Part shown: positions 12,559 through 21,989 of the stretch, one piece after another
Layout: every line of letters starts with the position of its first letter
How positions within the stretch are numbered: the first letter of the stretch is position 1
NCBI RefSeq assembly: GCF_002813635.1
Contig: NZ_CP016382.1
Location: 372,001 to 436,000, forward strand
DNA: 64,000 nt
Source: Spiribacter roseus
GTDB lineage: Bacteria; Pseudomonadota; Gammaproteobacteria; Nitrococcales; Nitrococcaceae
Direction of reading: 5' to 3'
Notes under the pieces: generated by a model
Told to the model about the DNA's origin: nothing
Seen by the model: only the letters and a program-made list of their open reading frames with translations
Databases searched by the model: none
Made by a program: the position numbers and the translations under genes

Positions 12559-14904
12559 ATGACAGAAAAAGACACCGAAAGCGCGGATCCCTCCCGCGAT
12601 CCGTATCTCGATCGCGAGAAAGGCAAGTACGAATCCCCGGTTCCCAGCCGGGAATACATCACCCAGCAACTCGAGGCCCAGGCCCGCCCCCTGTCCCGCA
12701 AGGACCTGGCCGAACTGTTCGGGCTGACCGACGAGGATGCGCTCGAGGGCCTGCGGCGGCGCCTCAAGGCCATGGAGCGTGACGGCCAGCTGGTGCGTAA
12801 CCGGCGCAACGGCTATGTGGTGGTCGATAACCAGGAGCTGGTCCGCGGGCGCATCCGCTCATCGCCGGACGGCTCGGGGGTCGTCCATCCCGACCGTCCG
12901 GGGCCGAATGTCTATCTCGCCCCCCGCGAGATGCACCGGCTGCTCAACCGCGACCGGGTGGTGGTGCGACTGACCGGCGACGATGACGATGGCCGGCCCA
13001 CCGGCGAACTGGTCGAGATCATCGAGCATGCCAATCAGGAAATCGCCGGGCGTTATTACGAGGAAAGCGGGATCGGCTTTGTGGTCCCCAACAACAAGCG
13101 CCTGCATCAGGATCTGATCATCCCCGGCGCGGACGCCAATGGCGCTGCCAACGGCGAGCTGGTGACCGCCGAAGTGGTCAGTCAGCCCTCGCAGCGCCGT
13201 CAGCCCATTGGCCGCATCATCGAGGTGTTCGGTACCCGCATCGCCCCGGGCGACGAGGTGGCGGTGGCGGCGCGCACCCACGGCATACCAGTGGAATGGC
13301 CCGACGAGGTGCTGGCCGAAGCCGCCGGCTTTGGCGACGAGGTGCCCGAGTCGAGCAAGGCGGGGCGCAAGGATCTGCGCCAGCTCCCGCTGGTGACCAT
13401 CGACGGTGCCGATGCGCGTGACTTTGACGACGCGGTCTACTGCGAGCCCACCGCCAGCGGCTGGAAACTGATCGTGGCGATCGCCGATGTGGGCGCCTAC
13501 GTCACGCCCGGCTCAGCGCTGGACACGGAGGCGGCAGAACGTGGCAATTCCTGCTATTTCCCGCGCAATGTCGTGCCCATGCTGCCGGAGAATCTCTCCA
13601 ACGGACTGTGTTCGCTCAATCCCGGCGTCGACCGGCTGTGCATGGTCTGCGAAATGCAGATCGACCGCGAGGGTCAGCTCAAGCGCTCGCGGTTCTATGA
13701 GGGGCTGATGAAGTCGGCGGCGCGCCTGACCTACGAGGACGTGGACGCGATCCATAACGAGCGCGACCCTTCGCTGCTGCGCGAGCATGAGCCGCTGCTC
13801 AAGCACATCGGCGATCTCTATGCGGTGTTCGATGCGCTGCGGATCGATCGCCAGAAGCGCGGCGCCATCGATTTCAATACCAGCGAGTCGGTGATCGAGT
13901 TTGATCACCAGGGCCAGGTCGCCGACGTTCATCCCGCGGAGCGGACCAATGCCCATCGCCTGATCGAGGAGTGCATGGTCAAGGCGAATGTCGCCACCGC
14001 ACGCTTCCTGCGCCGGCATCGCATTCCGTCGCTGTACCGGGTGCATGAGCCGCCGGCGGAGCAGCGCCTGAAGAATCTGCGCGAGTTCCTGGCCCAGACC
14101 GGTCTCACCCTGGGGGGTGGCGACGAGCCCACCGCCCAGGACTTCTCGGCGTTGATGGAAACCGTCAAGCAGCGCCCCGACCGCCACTTCATCGAGTCGA
14201 TCATGCTGCGCTCGATGATGGCGGCGGAGTATCGCCCGGACAACGCCGGCCATTTCGGACTGGCGCTGGATGCCTACGCGCATTTCACTTCGCCGATCCG
14301 TCGCTATCCCGACCTGATCGTTCATCGCGGCATCAAGCATGTGCTGTCCAAGCAGCCGATCGAGGCGTTCGAGTACACCGAAGACCAGTTGGTGACCGTG
14401 GGCGAGCACTGCTCGATGACCGACCGCCGCGCCGAGGAAGCCACCCGCGAGGCGTTGATGACCCTCAAGTGCCGGTTCATGGCGAGCCGCATTGGCGAGG
14501 AGTTCACCGGCGTGATCAGCGGCGTGACCTCGTTCGGGCTGTTCGTCGAACTGGATGGCCTGTACGTCGACGGGCTCATTCATATCACCAACCTCGAGCA
14601 GGACTTCTTCCACTTCGACGCCATCGGCCATCGCCTGGTGGGCGAGCGCACCGGCAAGGAGTACCGGCTCACCGACCGCATCCGGGTCCGGCTGGCCCAG
14701 GTGAACGTCGACGACGGCAAGATCGACTTCGACCCCATTGCCCATCCCCTGGGGCCGGATGGCGAGCCGCTGGGTGACAGCGCCGGCAGCCGGTCGAAAG
14801 GCAACGGCAAGGGCAGGGACAAGGGCAAGGATCGGAGTAAGTCGGGGGGCAAGTCCCGCAACGGCCGTCGCTCGGAGTCGCGCAACCGCCGCCGGCGCGG
14901 ATGA
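12559..14904 (+). CDS. rnr: Ribonuclease R
   Basis: Processive 3'-5' exoribonuclease of the RNB family that degrades structured RNA, rRNA and tmRNA-tagged messages. Order of parts: N-terminal helix-turn-helix and cold-shock domains, the RNB catalytic domain with the aspartate cluster in DGADARDFDDAVY, the SPIRRYPDLIVHR motif, then an S1 domain starting at GVISGVTSFGLFVELDG, and a basic Lys/Gly/Ser/Arg tail that helps unwind duplex RNA. At 781 residues its length is usual. No ribosome-binding site precedes the ATG (see promoter). Its TGA overlaps the rlmB ATG. Confidence 0.96.
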   Translation: MTEKDTESADPSRDPYLDREKGKYESPVPSREYITQQLEAQARPLSRKDLAELFGLTDEDALEGLRRRLKAMERDGQLVRNRRNGYVVVDNQELVRGRIRSSPDGSGVVHPDRPGPNVYLAPREMHRLLNRDRVVVRLTGDDDDGRPTGELVEIIEHANQEIAGRYYEESGIGFVVPNNKRLHQDLIIPGADANGAANGELVTAEVVSQPSQRRQPIGRIIEVFGTRIAPGDEVAVAARTHGIPVEWPDEVLAEAAGFGDEVPESSKAGRKDLRQLPLVTIDGADARDFDDAVYCEPTASGWKLIVAIADVGAYVTPGSALDTEAAERGNSCYFPRNVVPMLPENLSNGLCSLNPGVDRLCMVCEMQIDREGQLKRSRFYEGLMKSAARLTYEDVDAIHNERDPSLLREHEPLLKHIGDLYAVFDALRIDRQKRGAIDFNTSESVIEFDHQGQVADVHPAERTNAHRLIEECMVKANVATARFLRRHRIPSLYRVHEPPAEQRLKNLREFLAQTGLTLGGGDEPTAQDFSALMETVKQRPDRHFIESIMLRSMMAAEYRPDNAGHFGLALDAYAHFTSPIRRYPDLIVHRGIKHVLSKQPIEAFEYTEDQLVTVGEHCSMTDRRAEEATREALMTLKCRFMASRIGEEFTGVISGVTSFGLFVELDGLYVDGLIHITNLEQDFFHFDAIGHRLVGERTGKEYRLTDRIRVRLAQVNVDDGKIDFDPIAHPLGPDGEPLGDSAGSRSKGNGKGRDKGKDRSKSGGKSRNGRRSESRNRRRRG

Positions 14905-15650
14905 GCCAGACAACGCTGATCGGTGGCCTCCACTCAGTGCAGGCGGCCCTGCGCTACGACCCGTCACGGGTGCGCGAGGTATGGCTGGACAGCCGCCGTC
15001 GTGACGGCCGCCACCAGAAGCTGCGCCGGCAGCTCGAGGCGCTGGAGTGCCCGGTGCATGTCAGCCACCCGCGCGCCCTTGATGAGAAGCTGCCGGATTT
15101 CAATCACCAGGGTGTCATCGTCGCCTGGCAGGGCCGGCCGCCGCTGGATGAGGGCGGTCTGGCGCAGCATCTGGACGGGCTCGCGCACGAGCCGCTGATC
15201 CTGGTCCTCGATCAGGTGCAGGATCCCCATAATCTGGGCGCCTGTCTGCGCAGCGCCGATGCGGCGGGTGTGGATGCGGTGATTACGCCCCGCGACCGCG
15301 CCGCCGGCCTGACGCCGGTGGTCCACCGCGTGGCTGCCGGGGCCGCGGAGGCGGTGCCGCTGTATCAGGTCACCAACCTGGTGCGCTGCCTGCGGGATCT
15401 GCGTGATCGGGGGATCTGGCTGTTCGGTCTGGCCGATACGGGGGCCATCGGCCTGCATGACAGTGACCTGGGCGGGGCGGTCGCGGTGGTCATGGGCGCC
15501 GAGGGTACCGGGCTGCGGCGGCTCACCCGCGAGCATTGTGATGCCCTCGTGGCCATTCCGATGGCCGGCCGCGTGGAGAGCCTGAATGTCTCCGTCGCCA
15601 CGGGCGTCGTGCTGTTCGAGGCGGTCCGGCAGCGCAGCGCTTTATCCTGA
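14901..15650 (+). CDS. rlmB: 23S rRNA (Gm2251) 2'-O-methyltransferase RlmB
   Basis: SPOUT-class, knot-forming methyltransferase that methylates the ribose of G2251 in the 23S rRNA P-loop, using SAM. A small N-terminal substrate-binding domain (LIGGLHSVQAALR) leads into the three SPOUT motifs: DQVQDPHNLGACLRSADAAG, VVMGAEGTGLRRLT and GRVESLNVSVATGVVLFE. Length 249 is normal. It overlaps rnr by four bases (ATGA), so the two are translationally coupled, as in many relatives. A separate promoter for rpsF follows. Confidence 0.95.
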   Translation: MSQTTLIGGLHSVQAALRYDPSRVREVWLDSRRRDGRHQKLRRQLEALECPVHVSHPRALDEKLPDFNHQGVIVAWQGRPPLDEGGLAQHLDGLAHEPLILVLDQVQDPHNLGACLRSADAAGVDAVITPRDRAAGLTPVVHRVAAGAAEAVPLYQVTNLVRCLRDLRDRGIWLFGLADTGAIGLHDSDLGGAVAVVMGAEGTGLRRLTREHCDALVAIPMAGRVESLNVSVATGVVLFEAVRQRSALS

Positions 15651-15669
15651 CACCCCGCTCGACTATACT
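15641..15669 (+). promoter_or_regulatory. Predicted rpsF operon promoter
   Basis: A good -10 TATACT at 15664-15669 lies just after the rlmB stop; the -35 is poor (TTTATC or TTATCC at 15641-15647, spacing 16-17). It would give a leader of about 88 bases before rpsF. Confidence 0.5.
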
Positions 15670-15677
15670 GATGGATT

Positions 15678-15724
15678 AATCAGCCGACGCTGATTTCTCC
15701 TTGCTGCCCGTTATGGCGGGCGGC
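15678..15724 (+). promoter_or_regulatory. Structured rpsF leader, possible S6:S18 site
   Basis: Two hairpins can form in the leader: AATCAGC/GCTGATT around a CGAC loop (15678-15695), and GCTGCCCG/CGGGCGGC around TTATGG (15703-15724). Leaders of rpsF operons commonly carry an RNA bound by the S6:S18 complex for feedback control. The position fits and CCG-containing segments are present, but I cannot confirm the known consensus by eye. Confidence 0.35.
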
Positions 15725-15762
15725 TTTCCCGGCACAGGCCGGATCAACCGAAAGGAGCCACA

Positions 15763-16191
15763 ATGCGGCACTATGAAATCGTCTTTCTGGTCCATCCCGA
15801 CCAGAGTGACCAGGTCCCTGCCATGATCGAGCGCTATCGCGGGCTCATCGAGGGCAACGGCGGCAGTATCCACCGGCTTGAAGACTGGGGGCGGCGCCAG
15901 CTTGCCTACCCGATCAACAAGCTCATCAAGGCGCACTACGTTCTGATGAACATCGAGTGCGAGCCCTCGGATATCGAAGAGCTGGAATCGATGTTCCGCT
16001 TCAACGACGCCGTCATCCGGAACATGGTTCTGGCGCGCAGCGAGGCGGTGACCGACCCGTCGCCCCTTGCCAAGGGACAGGAGGAAGAGCGTGAGCGGCC
16101 CCCGCGGCGCGAGCGTGATGACGCCGACGCCGACACCGATGGCGGCGAGCGTGATACCGCCGACGAGGCGGACACCGACACCGGCGCGTGA
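15763..16191 (+). CDS. rpsF: 30S ribosomal protein S6
   Basis: Small-subunit protein of the central domain that pairs with S18. [18 protein letters not shown] and the [21 protein letters not shown] region are diagnostic, and the RNMVLAR strand ends the fold near residue 90. The remaining 45 residues form a highly charged tail, ending in an almost purely Asp/Glu/Thr stretch, longer and more acidic than in E. coli; this fits adaptation to salt. A strong AAAGGAG precedes the ATG. Its TGA overlaps the GTG start of priB. Confidence 0.97.
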   Translation: MRHYEIVFLVHPDQSDQVPAMIERYRGLIEGNGGSIHRLEDWGRRQLAYPINKLIKAHYVLMNIECEPSDIEELESMFRFNDAVIRNMVLARSEAVTDPSPLAKGQEEERERPPRRERDDADADTDGGERDTADEADTDTGA

Positions 16192-16505
16192 GCAATCACG
16201 TCGAGCTGACCGGTTGGCTGGTCGAGGCCGCGGGGCTTCGTCATTCGCCGGCCGGCGTCCCGATCGCCCGCGGGCTGATCGAGCATGAATCGCAGCAGAC
16301 CGAGGCCGGCGCCTCGCGCCCCATCCGATTCCGGGTGGGGGTCAGCGCCGCCGGCACGCCGCTGGCGGAGCAGCTCAATGAGCTGCCCGCCGGCAGCCCG
16401 GTCCGCGTCAGTGGTTACATGCGCCGCTCCCGTCAGCGCACGCCCGATACCGACCCGATCATCATCAGCGTCAGCCGCCTCGAGCGGATGACCCCGACCG
16501 AATAG
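16188..16505 (+). CDS. priB: Primosomal replication protein N (PriB)
   Basis: Small single-domain OB-fold protein, a single-stranded-DNA-binding paralogue that helps restart stalled forks with Pri[26 protein letters not shown] and [11 protein letters not shown] follow the OB-fold pattern of PriB. Its location between rpsF and rpsR is the standard one in beta- and gammaproteobacteria. The GTG start overlaps the rpsF stop (GTGA), so translation is coupled. At 105 residues it has the expected length. Confidence 0.9.
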   Translation: MSNHVELTGWLVEAAGLRHSPAGVPIARGLIEHESQQTEAGASRPIRFRVGVSAAGTPLAEQLNELPAGSPVRVSGYMRRSRQRTPDTDPIIISVSRLERMTPTE

Positions 16506-16516
16506 AGGATTCAGAC

Positions 16517-16741
16517 ATGGCCCGTTTTTTCCGTCGCCGTAAGTATTGCCGCTTCACCGCTGAAGGGGTGAAGGAAATTGACTACAAGGACCTGAACACG
16601 CTGCGCCAGTACATCACCGAGACTGGCAAGATCGTGCCCAGCCGGATCACCGGCACCCGCGCCAAGTATCAGCGCCAGCTGTCCACCGCGGTCAAGCGTG
16701 CCCGCTATCTGGCGCTGCTGCCGTACACGGACAGCCACTGA
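16517..16741 (+). CDS. rpsR: 30S ribosomal protein S18
   Basis: Small-subunit protein that binds S6 and 16S rRNA near the platform. [36 protein letters not shown] and [19 protein letters not shown] are near-identical to the family pattern; 74 residues is normal. It has GAGGA upstream and lies 11 bases after priB, in the rpsF-priB-rpsR unit. Confidence 0.98.
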   Translation: MARFFRRRKYCRFTAEGVKEIDYKDLNTLRQYITETGKIVPSRITGTRAKYQRQLSTAVKRARYLALLPYTDSH

Positions 16742-16768
16742 GCGCGTGACCGCGCCCGGCCCCCGCTG

Positions 16769-17635
16769 ATGCGTGCCCTGCTCGAGTTCGCCATGCGCAG
16801 CCGCCTTGCCGCGGTGGGCATGGTCGCGCTCGGCGCGCTGATGCCGCTGCTGTTCTGGCTGAGTGCCGGGCTGCTCGCATTGATTACGCTGCGCCGGGGG
16901 CTGGCCGAGGGCGGTCTCATCCTGGCGGGGGCCACCGCGGCGCTGGTGCCCATCTACGCGGTGATGCTGGGGACACCGCTGGCGGTGCTCCAGCCGCTGG
17001 CGCTGATCTGGCTGCCGGTCATGGGCATGGCCCAGGTCCTGCGGGTCCGGGTATCGCTGGCGACCGCCATCCAGGCCGGTGCGCTGGTGGCGGCGGGTGC
17101 CGTCGTGGCGTTTTACGGGCTCTACGGGGATCCGTCGGTGTTCTGGCGCCAGGTCCTCGAGGTGCTCTCGCAACAGCTGCTCGCCGCGCCGCCCGGTGAG
17201 GGCTGGGATCGGACGGTGGAGCAGCTCGCGCCGCGACTGACCGGTCTGTGGGTGACGAACGTCCTCGGCGTGGCGCTGCTGTGTCTGCTGCTGGGTCGTT
17301 GGTGGCAGGCGATGCTGTACAATCCCGGAGGATTCCGCAGCGAGTTTCATGACCTGCACCTGAGCCGCTGGTTTGCCGCGCTGGCCGCGGCGGCGGTACT
17401 GGCCGGGGCGTTCAACGCGCCGGGGCTGCTGGCGGACCTGGGCACCATTCTGGGCGCGGTGTTCATCCTGCAGGCGGTGGCGGTGGCGCATGCGATTGTC
17501 GCCCGCCGCGGTTGGCACACCGGTTGGCTGGTCGGGTTTTACCTGGTCCTGCCGCTGCTGCTGCGACCGGCGGTACTGATCGGCCTGGCCGATCCAATCA
17601 TGAATTTTCGGGCGCGGCTTGCGCCCGAGAGCTGA
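16769..17635 (+). CDS. DUF2232 membrane protein
   Basis: Integral membrane protein of 288 residues with about eight hydrophobic segments, very poor in charged residues apart from short loops. Its place between rpsR and rplI is the place of the DUF2232 (YybS-like) protein in Pseudomonas and relatives, and the AVGMVALGALMPLLFWLSAG start fits. Function unknown; the constant position in this operon suggests a role tied to growth, but nothing in the sequence says which. No strong Shine-Dalgarno sequence is seen before the ATG. Confidence 0.82.
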   Translation: MRALLEFAMRSRLAAVGMVALGALMPLLFWLSAGLLALITLRRGLAEGGLILAGATAALVPIYAVMLGTPLAVLQPLALIWLPVMGMAQVLRVRVSLATAIQAGALVAAGAVVAFYGLYGDPSVFWRQVLEVLSQQLLAAPPGEGWDRTVEQLAPRLTGLWVTNVLGVALLCLLLGRWWQAMLYNPGGFRSEFHDLHLSRWFAALAAAAVLAGAFNAPGLLADLGTILGAVFILQAVAVAHAIVARRGWHTGWLVGFYLVLPLLLRPAVLIGLADPIMNFRARLAPES

Positions 17636-17668
17636 CAAACGAACAGACTTGAAGTCGGGGTACGAAAA

Positions 17669-18118
17669 ATGGAAGTCATTCTGATGGAAAAAGTGGCCAA
17701 CCTGGGGGGGCTGGGTGACACGGTCCGCGTCCGCGCCGGGTATGGTCGGAACTATCTCATCCCGCAGGGCAAGGCCCGGCCTGCGACGGCCGAGAACGTG
17801 GCCTATTTCGAGGCCCAGCGCGCCGAGCTTGAGCGCAAGGCCGCCGAAGAGCTGGCCGCGGCACGCCAGCGTGCCGAGCAGGTCAACGCCCAGCCCGTCA
17901 CCATCGCCGCCAATGTCGGCGAAGAGGGCAAGCTGTTCGGCTCGATCGGCCCGCAGGACATCGCCGAGGCCCTGACCGCCGCCGGCGTCGAGGTCGGCCG
18001 CCACGAAGTGCGCATGCCCGATGGCCCGATCCGCGCCGTGGGTGAGTACAGCGTCGAGGTTCATCTGCATGCCGACGTCAATGCCACGGCCTATGTGAAC
18101 GTCAGCGGCGACGCCTGA
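17669..18118 (+). CDS. rplI: 50S ribosomal protein L9
   Basis: Two-domain large-subunit protein joined by a long helix that reaches away from the ribosome. The N-terminal domain is unmistakable ([17 protein letters not shown], then [16 protein letters not shown]), followed by the connecting helix rich in Ala/Glu/Arg and the C-terminal domain with [14 protein letters not shown] and [19 protein letters not shown]. At 149 residues it is standard. A GGGG-containing stretch precedes the ATG. dnaB begins 16 bases downstream. Confidence 0.98.
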   Translation: MEVILMEKVANLGGLGDTVRVRAGYGRNYLIPQGKARPATAENVAYFEAQRAELERKAAEELAAARQRAEQVNAQPVTIAANVGEEGKLFGSIGPQDIAEALTAAGVEVGRHEVRMPDGPIRAVGEYSVEVHLHADVNATAYVNVSGDA

Positions 18119-18134
18119 AGGACCCGCACCCGGG

Positions 18135-19520
18135 ATGGTTGAGTCCGGCAATGCCGTCAGCGCCGAGGCACTCAAGGTGCCACCGCACTCCATCGAGGCG
18201 GAGCAGGCGGTGCTTGGCGGACTCATGCTCGATAACAATGCCTGGGATCAGATCGCCGATCGCGTCAGCGAGGCGGACTTCTACCGTCGCGATCATCGCC
18301 TGATCTTCCGCGCCCTGGACGGTCTGGCGGAATCCGGCCAGCCCATGGACGCCGTCACGCTCTCGGAGTGGCTCAAGTCCAACGACCTCCTCGAGAGCGC
18401 GGGCGGGCTTGGTTATCTGGGCCTGCTGGCGCGGGACACGCCCAGTGCCGCCAACATCCGCGCCTATGCCGACATCGTGCGCGAGCAGTCGGTGCTGCGC
18501 CAGCTCATCGAAGCGGGCACCGAAGTGGCCAATGCCGGGTTCAACCCCGAGGGCCAGAACTCCGCTGATCTGCTCGACAACGCCGAGCGGCAGATCTTTC
18601 AGATCGCCGAACAGTCCGGGCGCAACCGGCGCGGTTTTGTCGGCGTCCGCGATGTGCTGCCGGATGTCGTCGACCGCATCGACACGCTCTATCACCAGGA
18701 CAGTGACGTCACCGGCCTGCCGACCGGGTTCACCGACCTCGACCGCATGACCTCGGGCCTGCAGGACGGCGATCTGGTGATCGTCGCCGGGCGGCCCTCC
18801 ATGGGCAAGACTACTTTTGCCATGAACATCGCCGAGGCGGCGGCGCTGCAGAGCGGCCCGCCAACGGCGGTGTTCAGCATGGAGATGCCCGCCGACGCGC
18901 TCGCCATGCGCATGCTCTCGTCCCTGGGGCGGGTCGAGCTGCAGAAGATCCGATCCGGCCGGCTCAATGACGATGACTGGCCACGACTGACCAGCACCAT
19001 GAACCTGCTCTCGCAGGCGAACCTGTTCATTGACGACACGCCGGGCCTGACCCCCACCGAAATGCGGGCCCGCTGTCGGCGCCTGAAGCGGGAACACGGC
19101 CTGGGCCTGGTGCTGGTGGACTATCTGCAGCTTATGCAGCTGCCGGGATTCAAGGAGAACCGCGCCGCCGAAATCTCCCAGATCTCCCGGGCCCTCAAGG
19201 GCATGGCCAAGGAGCTGGGCGTTCCGGTCATGGTGCTTTCGCAGCTCAACCGCAGCCTCGAGCAGCGCCCCAACAAGCGCCCGATCATGTCGGATCTACG
19301 CGAATCGGGAGCGATCGAGCAGGATGCCGACGTCATCGTGTTCATCTACCGCGATGAGGTCTACAACGAGGAAAGCCCCGACGCGGGGACGGCCGAGATC
19401 ATCATCGGCAAGCAGCGCAACGGGCCCATCGGCAACGTCCGACTGACGTTTCTGGGACAGTACACGCGCTTTGAGAACTTCATCGCCGATGCCGGCTACG
19501 GAGGCGGTGGCTGGCAGTGA
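18135..19520 (+). CDS. dnaB: Replicative DNA helicase DnaB
   Basis: Hexameric 5'-3' helicase that drives the replication fork. The N-terminal DnaG-interaction domain (PPHSIEAEQAVLGGLMLDN) is followed by the RecA-like motor with Walker A GRPSMGKTT, VFSMEMPADALAMRML, Walker B LVLVDYLQLMQ, and SDLRESGAIEQDADVI. There is no intein, a common insertion at the P-loop in other species. Length 461 is normal. Its TGA overlaps the GTG start of alr; the rplI-dnaB-alr order is that of Pseudomonas. Confidence 0.97.
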   Translation: MVESGNAVSAEALKVPPHSIEAEQAVLGGLMLDNNAWDQIADRVSEADFYRRDHRLIFRALDGLAESGQPMDAVTLSEWLKSNDLLESAGGLGYLGLLARDTPSAANIRAYADIVREQSVLRQLIEAGTEVANAGFNPEGQNSADLLDNAERQIFQIAEQSGRNRRGFVGVRDVLPDVVDRIDTLYHQDSDVTGLPTGFTDLDRMTSGLQDGDLVIVAGRPSMGKTTFAMNIAEAAALQSGPPTAVFSMEMPADALAMRMLSSLGRVELQKIRSGRLNDDDWPRLTSTMNLLSQANLFIDDTPGLTPTEMRARCRRLKREHGLGLVLVDYLQLMQLPGFKENRAAEISQISRALKGMAKELGVPVMVLSQLNRSLEQRPNKRPIMSDLRESGAIEQDADVIVFIYRDEVYNEESPDAGTAEIIIGKQRNGPIGNVRLTFLGQYTRFENFIADAGYGGGGWQ

Positions 19521-20611
19521 GCCGCACGGCCCGGGCAACGATTCGGCTCGACGCCCTGCGACACAATCTGGGTGTGGCTCGCGCACAGATACCCACCGCC
19601 AATGTCATGGCGGTGCTCAAGGCCGATGCTTATGGTCATGGTCTGCTGCCGGTGGCCCACGAGCTGGCGGCACTCACTGATGGCTACGCGGTAAGCTGCC
19701 TCGAGGAGGCGCTGCCGCTGCGCACGGCCGGGCTGATGCACCGCATCATCCTGCTGGAAGGATTTTTCGATGCCGGCGAGATCCCCGTGCTCTCGGCGCG
19801 CCGGCTGGACGCTGTCATCCACCAGCCCTGGCAGATCCAGGCACTGGCCGAGGCGGATATTACGACGCCCATCGACTGCTGGCTCAAGGTGGACACCGGC
19901 ATGGGGCGGCTCGGGTTTCTGCCGGAAGACGCCGCATCGGCGCTGGAGCAACTCCTGGCACTGGACACTGTGGGATCAGTGCGCTGGATGACGCATCTGG
20001 CCCACGCGGACACCCCCGACCATGCGGGCACGGCCACGCAGATGCAGCGTTTCGGCGAGGTGGTGAATGACGCCCGTCCGGTGACATTGCCCAATTCCGC
20101 GGCGACCCTGCGCGGGCTCGAGCCGTTCGCCGACTGGATCCGTCCCGGCATCATGCTCTATGGCGCATCGCCGCTGATCGACGCCGATGGGCATCCGCCA
20201 CTGCAGCCGGTCATGCGCCTCGAGGCCGCGCTGATCTCGGTCAAATGGCTGCCGGCGGGGCATGGCGTGGGGTACGGCAGTCGGTTTGTCTGCCCCGAGT
20301 CGATGCCGGTGGGGGTGGCCTCCATCGGCTATGGCGACGGTTACCCGCGGCATGCGCCGGATGGTACCCCGGTTCAGGTGGCCGGCCGCCCCTGCCCGCT
20401 GATCGGCAAGGTCTCCATGGACATGATCGCGGTGGATCTGCGCAATGCGCCGATGGCGGCGGTGGGCGACCGCGTGGTTCTGTGGGGGGAGGCGCCGCTG
20501 GCCACCACGGTGGCGACGGCCTGCGGGACCATCAGTTACGAGCTGTTCTGCCGGCTGACGCCGCGTGTTGAACGGGTGTACCGGCGTGGAGACGAGCATG
20601 GCCAAGGGTAG
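19517..20611 (+). CDS. alr: Alanine racemase
   Basis: PLP enzyme that makes D-alanine for peptidoglycan. The PLP lysine lies in VLKADAYGHG near residue 37 and the catalytic tyrosine in GVGYGSRFV in the C-terminal beta domain, with GYGDGYPRHAPDG and GKVSMDMIAVDL also present. It is a little short, but all catalytic parts are there. The GTG start overlaps the dnaB stop (GTGA), and the 3' end overlaps the radA start by 14 bases. Confidence 0.95.
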   Translation: MSRTARATIRLDALRHNLGVARAQIPTANVMAVLKADAYGHGLLPVAHELAALTDGYAVSCLEEALPLRTAGLMHRIILLEGFFDAGEIPVLSARRLDAVIHQPWQIQALAEADITTPIDCWLKVDTGMGRLGFLPEDAASALEQLLALDTVGSVRWMTHLAHADTPDHAGTATQMQRFGEVVNDARPVTLPNSAATLRGLEPFADWIRPGIMLYGASPLIDADGHPPLQPVMRLEAALISVKWLPAGHGVGYGSRFVCPESMPVGVASIGYGDGYPRHAPDGTPVQVAGRPCPLIGKVSMDMIAVDLRNAPMAAVGDRVVLWGEAPLATTVATACGTISYELFCRLTPRVERVYRRGDEHGQG

Positions 20612-21989
20612 TACCAAGACCCGCTACATCTGCACCGCCTGCGCGGCGGTATCCCCCCAGTGGGCCGGCCAGTGCCCGGAGTGCGGTGAGTGGAACACCC
20701 TCGAAGAGCAGCGCGCGCCGACGCCGGCCGCCGGTACCCGCGGATCCATCCAGGGGCGGGCGCAGTATGCGGGCGACAGTGGCATCCGCACACTGGCCGA
20801 AGTCCCGCGCGATCGCGAGACACGGTTTTCGGCCGGGGTCGGGGAGTTTGATCGGGTGCTGGGCGGCGGTCTGGTGGCCGGCGGCGTCATCCTGCTGGGC
20901 GGTGATCCGGGCATTGGCAAGTCGACCCTTCTGCTCGAGGTGGTGGCCCGAGTTGCCAGCCGCCATGGGGCGCTGTATGTCACCGGCGAGGAGTCGCTCC
21001 AGCAGGTCGGCCTGCGCGCCGAGCGGCTGGGCGTGGGGGATGCCGGGCTCAAGCTGCTGGCCGAGACCCGGGTCGAGACCATCATCGAGCTGGCTGCCCG
21101 CGAGCGCCCCGAGGTGCTCGTCGTCGATTCCATTCAGACCATTCACAGCGATGCCCTAGGCTCGGCCCCGGGGGGCGTTGCGCAGGTGCGCGAGGCGGCC
21201 GCTCAGCTGGTGCAGTTTGCCAAGCAGACCGGGACGGTGCTGTTCCTGGTCGGCCATGTCACTAAGGAAGGCCAGCTCGCCGGCCCGCGGGTGCTGGAGC
21301 ACATGGTCGACACGGTGCTCTACTTCGAGAGCGACTCCGGCAGTCGCTATCGACTGCTGCGCGCGGTCAAGAACCGCTTCGGCGCGGCCAACGAGCTGGG
21401 GGTGTTCGCCATGCTCGAGACCGGCCTCAAGGAGGTGAAAAACCCCTCCGCGATCTTCCTGTCACGCCACGAACAGCCGGTGCCCGGCAGTGCCATTCTG
21501 GTCACCCGCGAGGGCACCCGGCCCCTGCTGCTTGAACTCCAGGCACTGGTGGCGGAAAGCCCGCTGTCCAATCCGCGGCGGCTGGCCGTGGGCATGGACG
21601 GCAATCGCATGGGCATGCTGCTGGCGGTGCTGCAGCGTCACGCCGGGGTGAGCACCGCCGGCGAGGACGTCTTCGTCAATGTCGTCGGCGGGGTGCGCAT
21701 CGCCGAAACGGCCAGCGACCTGCCGGCGCTGCTGGCCGTGATCTCAAGCCTGCGTGATCGCCCGATCCCCCAGGACTGGGTGATATTTGGTGAGGTGGGT
21801 CTGGCCGGCGAGATCCGGCCGGTCCCGAACGGCCCGGACCGTCTCGCGGAAGCGGCCCGGCACGGTTTCCGGCGCGCCCTGGTGCCGGCCAAGAACGCGC
21901 CGGCGCGGGGCGAGGCACCCGAGGGGCTTGAGGTCATCGGCGTTGAGCGGCTCGATGCCGCCCTCGACTGGATCCGCGAGGCGGATTAG
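20598..21989 (+). CDS. radA: DNA repair protein RadA
   Basis: RecA-family helicase-like protein that extends branches during recombination and helps resolve stalled forks. The N-terminal C4 zinc finger (CTAC ... CPEC) leads into the ATPase with Walker [12 protein letters not shown], the RadA-specific KNRFG motif, and a C-terminal Lon-protease-like domain without active residues. The start [10 protein letters not shown] at 20598 is the conserved one and lies inside the end of alr. The TAG overlaps the convergent folD stop by three or four bases. Confidence 0.95.
   Translation: MAKGSTKTRYICTACAAVSPQWAGQCPECGEWNTLEEQRAPTPAAGTRGSIQGRAQYAGDSGIRTLAEVPRDRETRFSAGVGEFDRVLGGGLVAGGVILLGGDPGIGKSTLLLEVVARVASRHGALYVTGEESLQQVGLRAERLGVGDAGLKLLAETRVETIIELAARERPEVLVVDSIQTIHSDALGSAPGGVAQVREAAAQLVQFAKQTGTVLFLVGHVTKEGQLAGPRVLEHMVDTVLYFESDSGSRYRLLRAVKNRFGAANELGVFAMLETGLKEVKNPSAIFLSRHEQPVPGSAILVTREGTRPLLLELQALVAESPLSNPRRLAVGMDGNRMGMLLAVLQRHAGVSTAGEDVFVNVVGGVRIAETASDLPALLAVISSLRDRPIPQDWVIFGEVGLAGEIRPVPNGPDRLAEAARHGFRRALVPAKNAPARGEAPEGLEVIGVERLDAALDWIREAD

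Noticed and set aside
20565-20597. Earlier ATG for radA inside alr
   Set aside because: The added 11 residues are not conserved; [10 protein letters not shown] is the family start.
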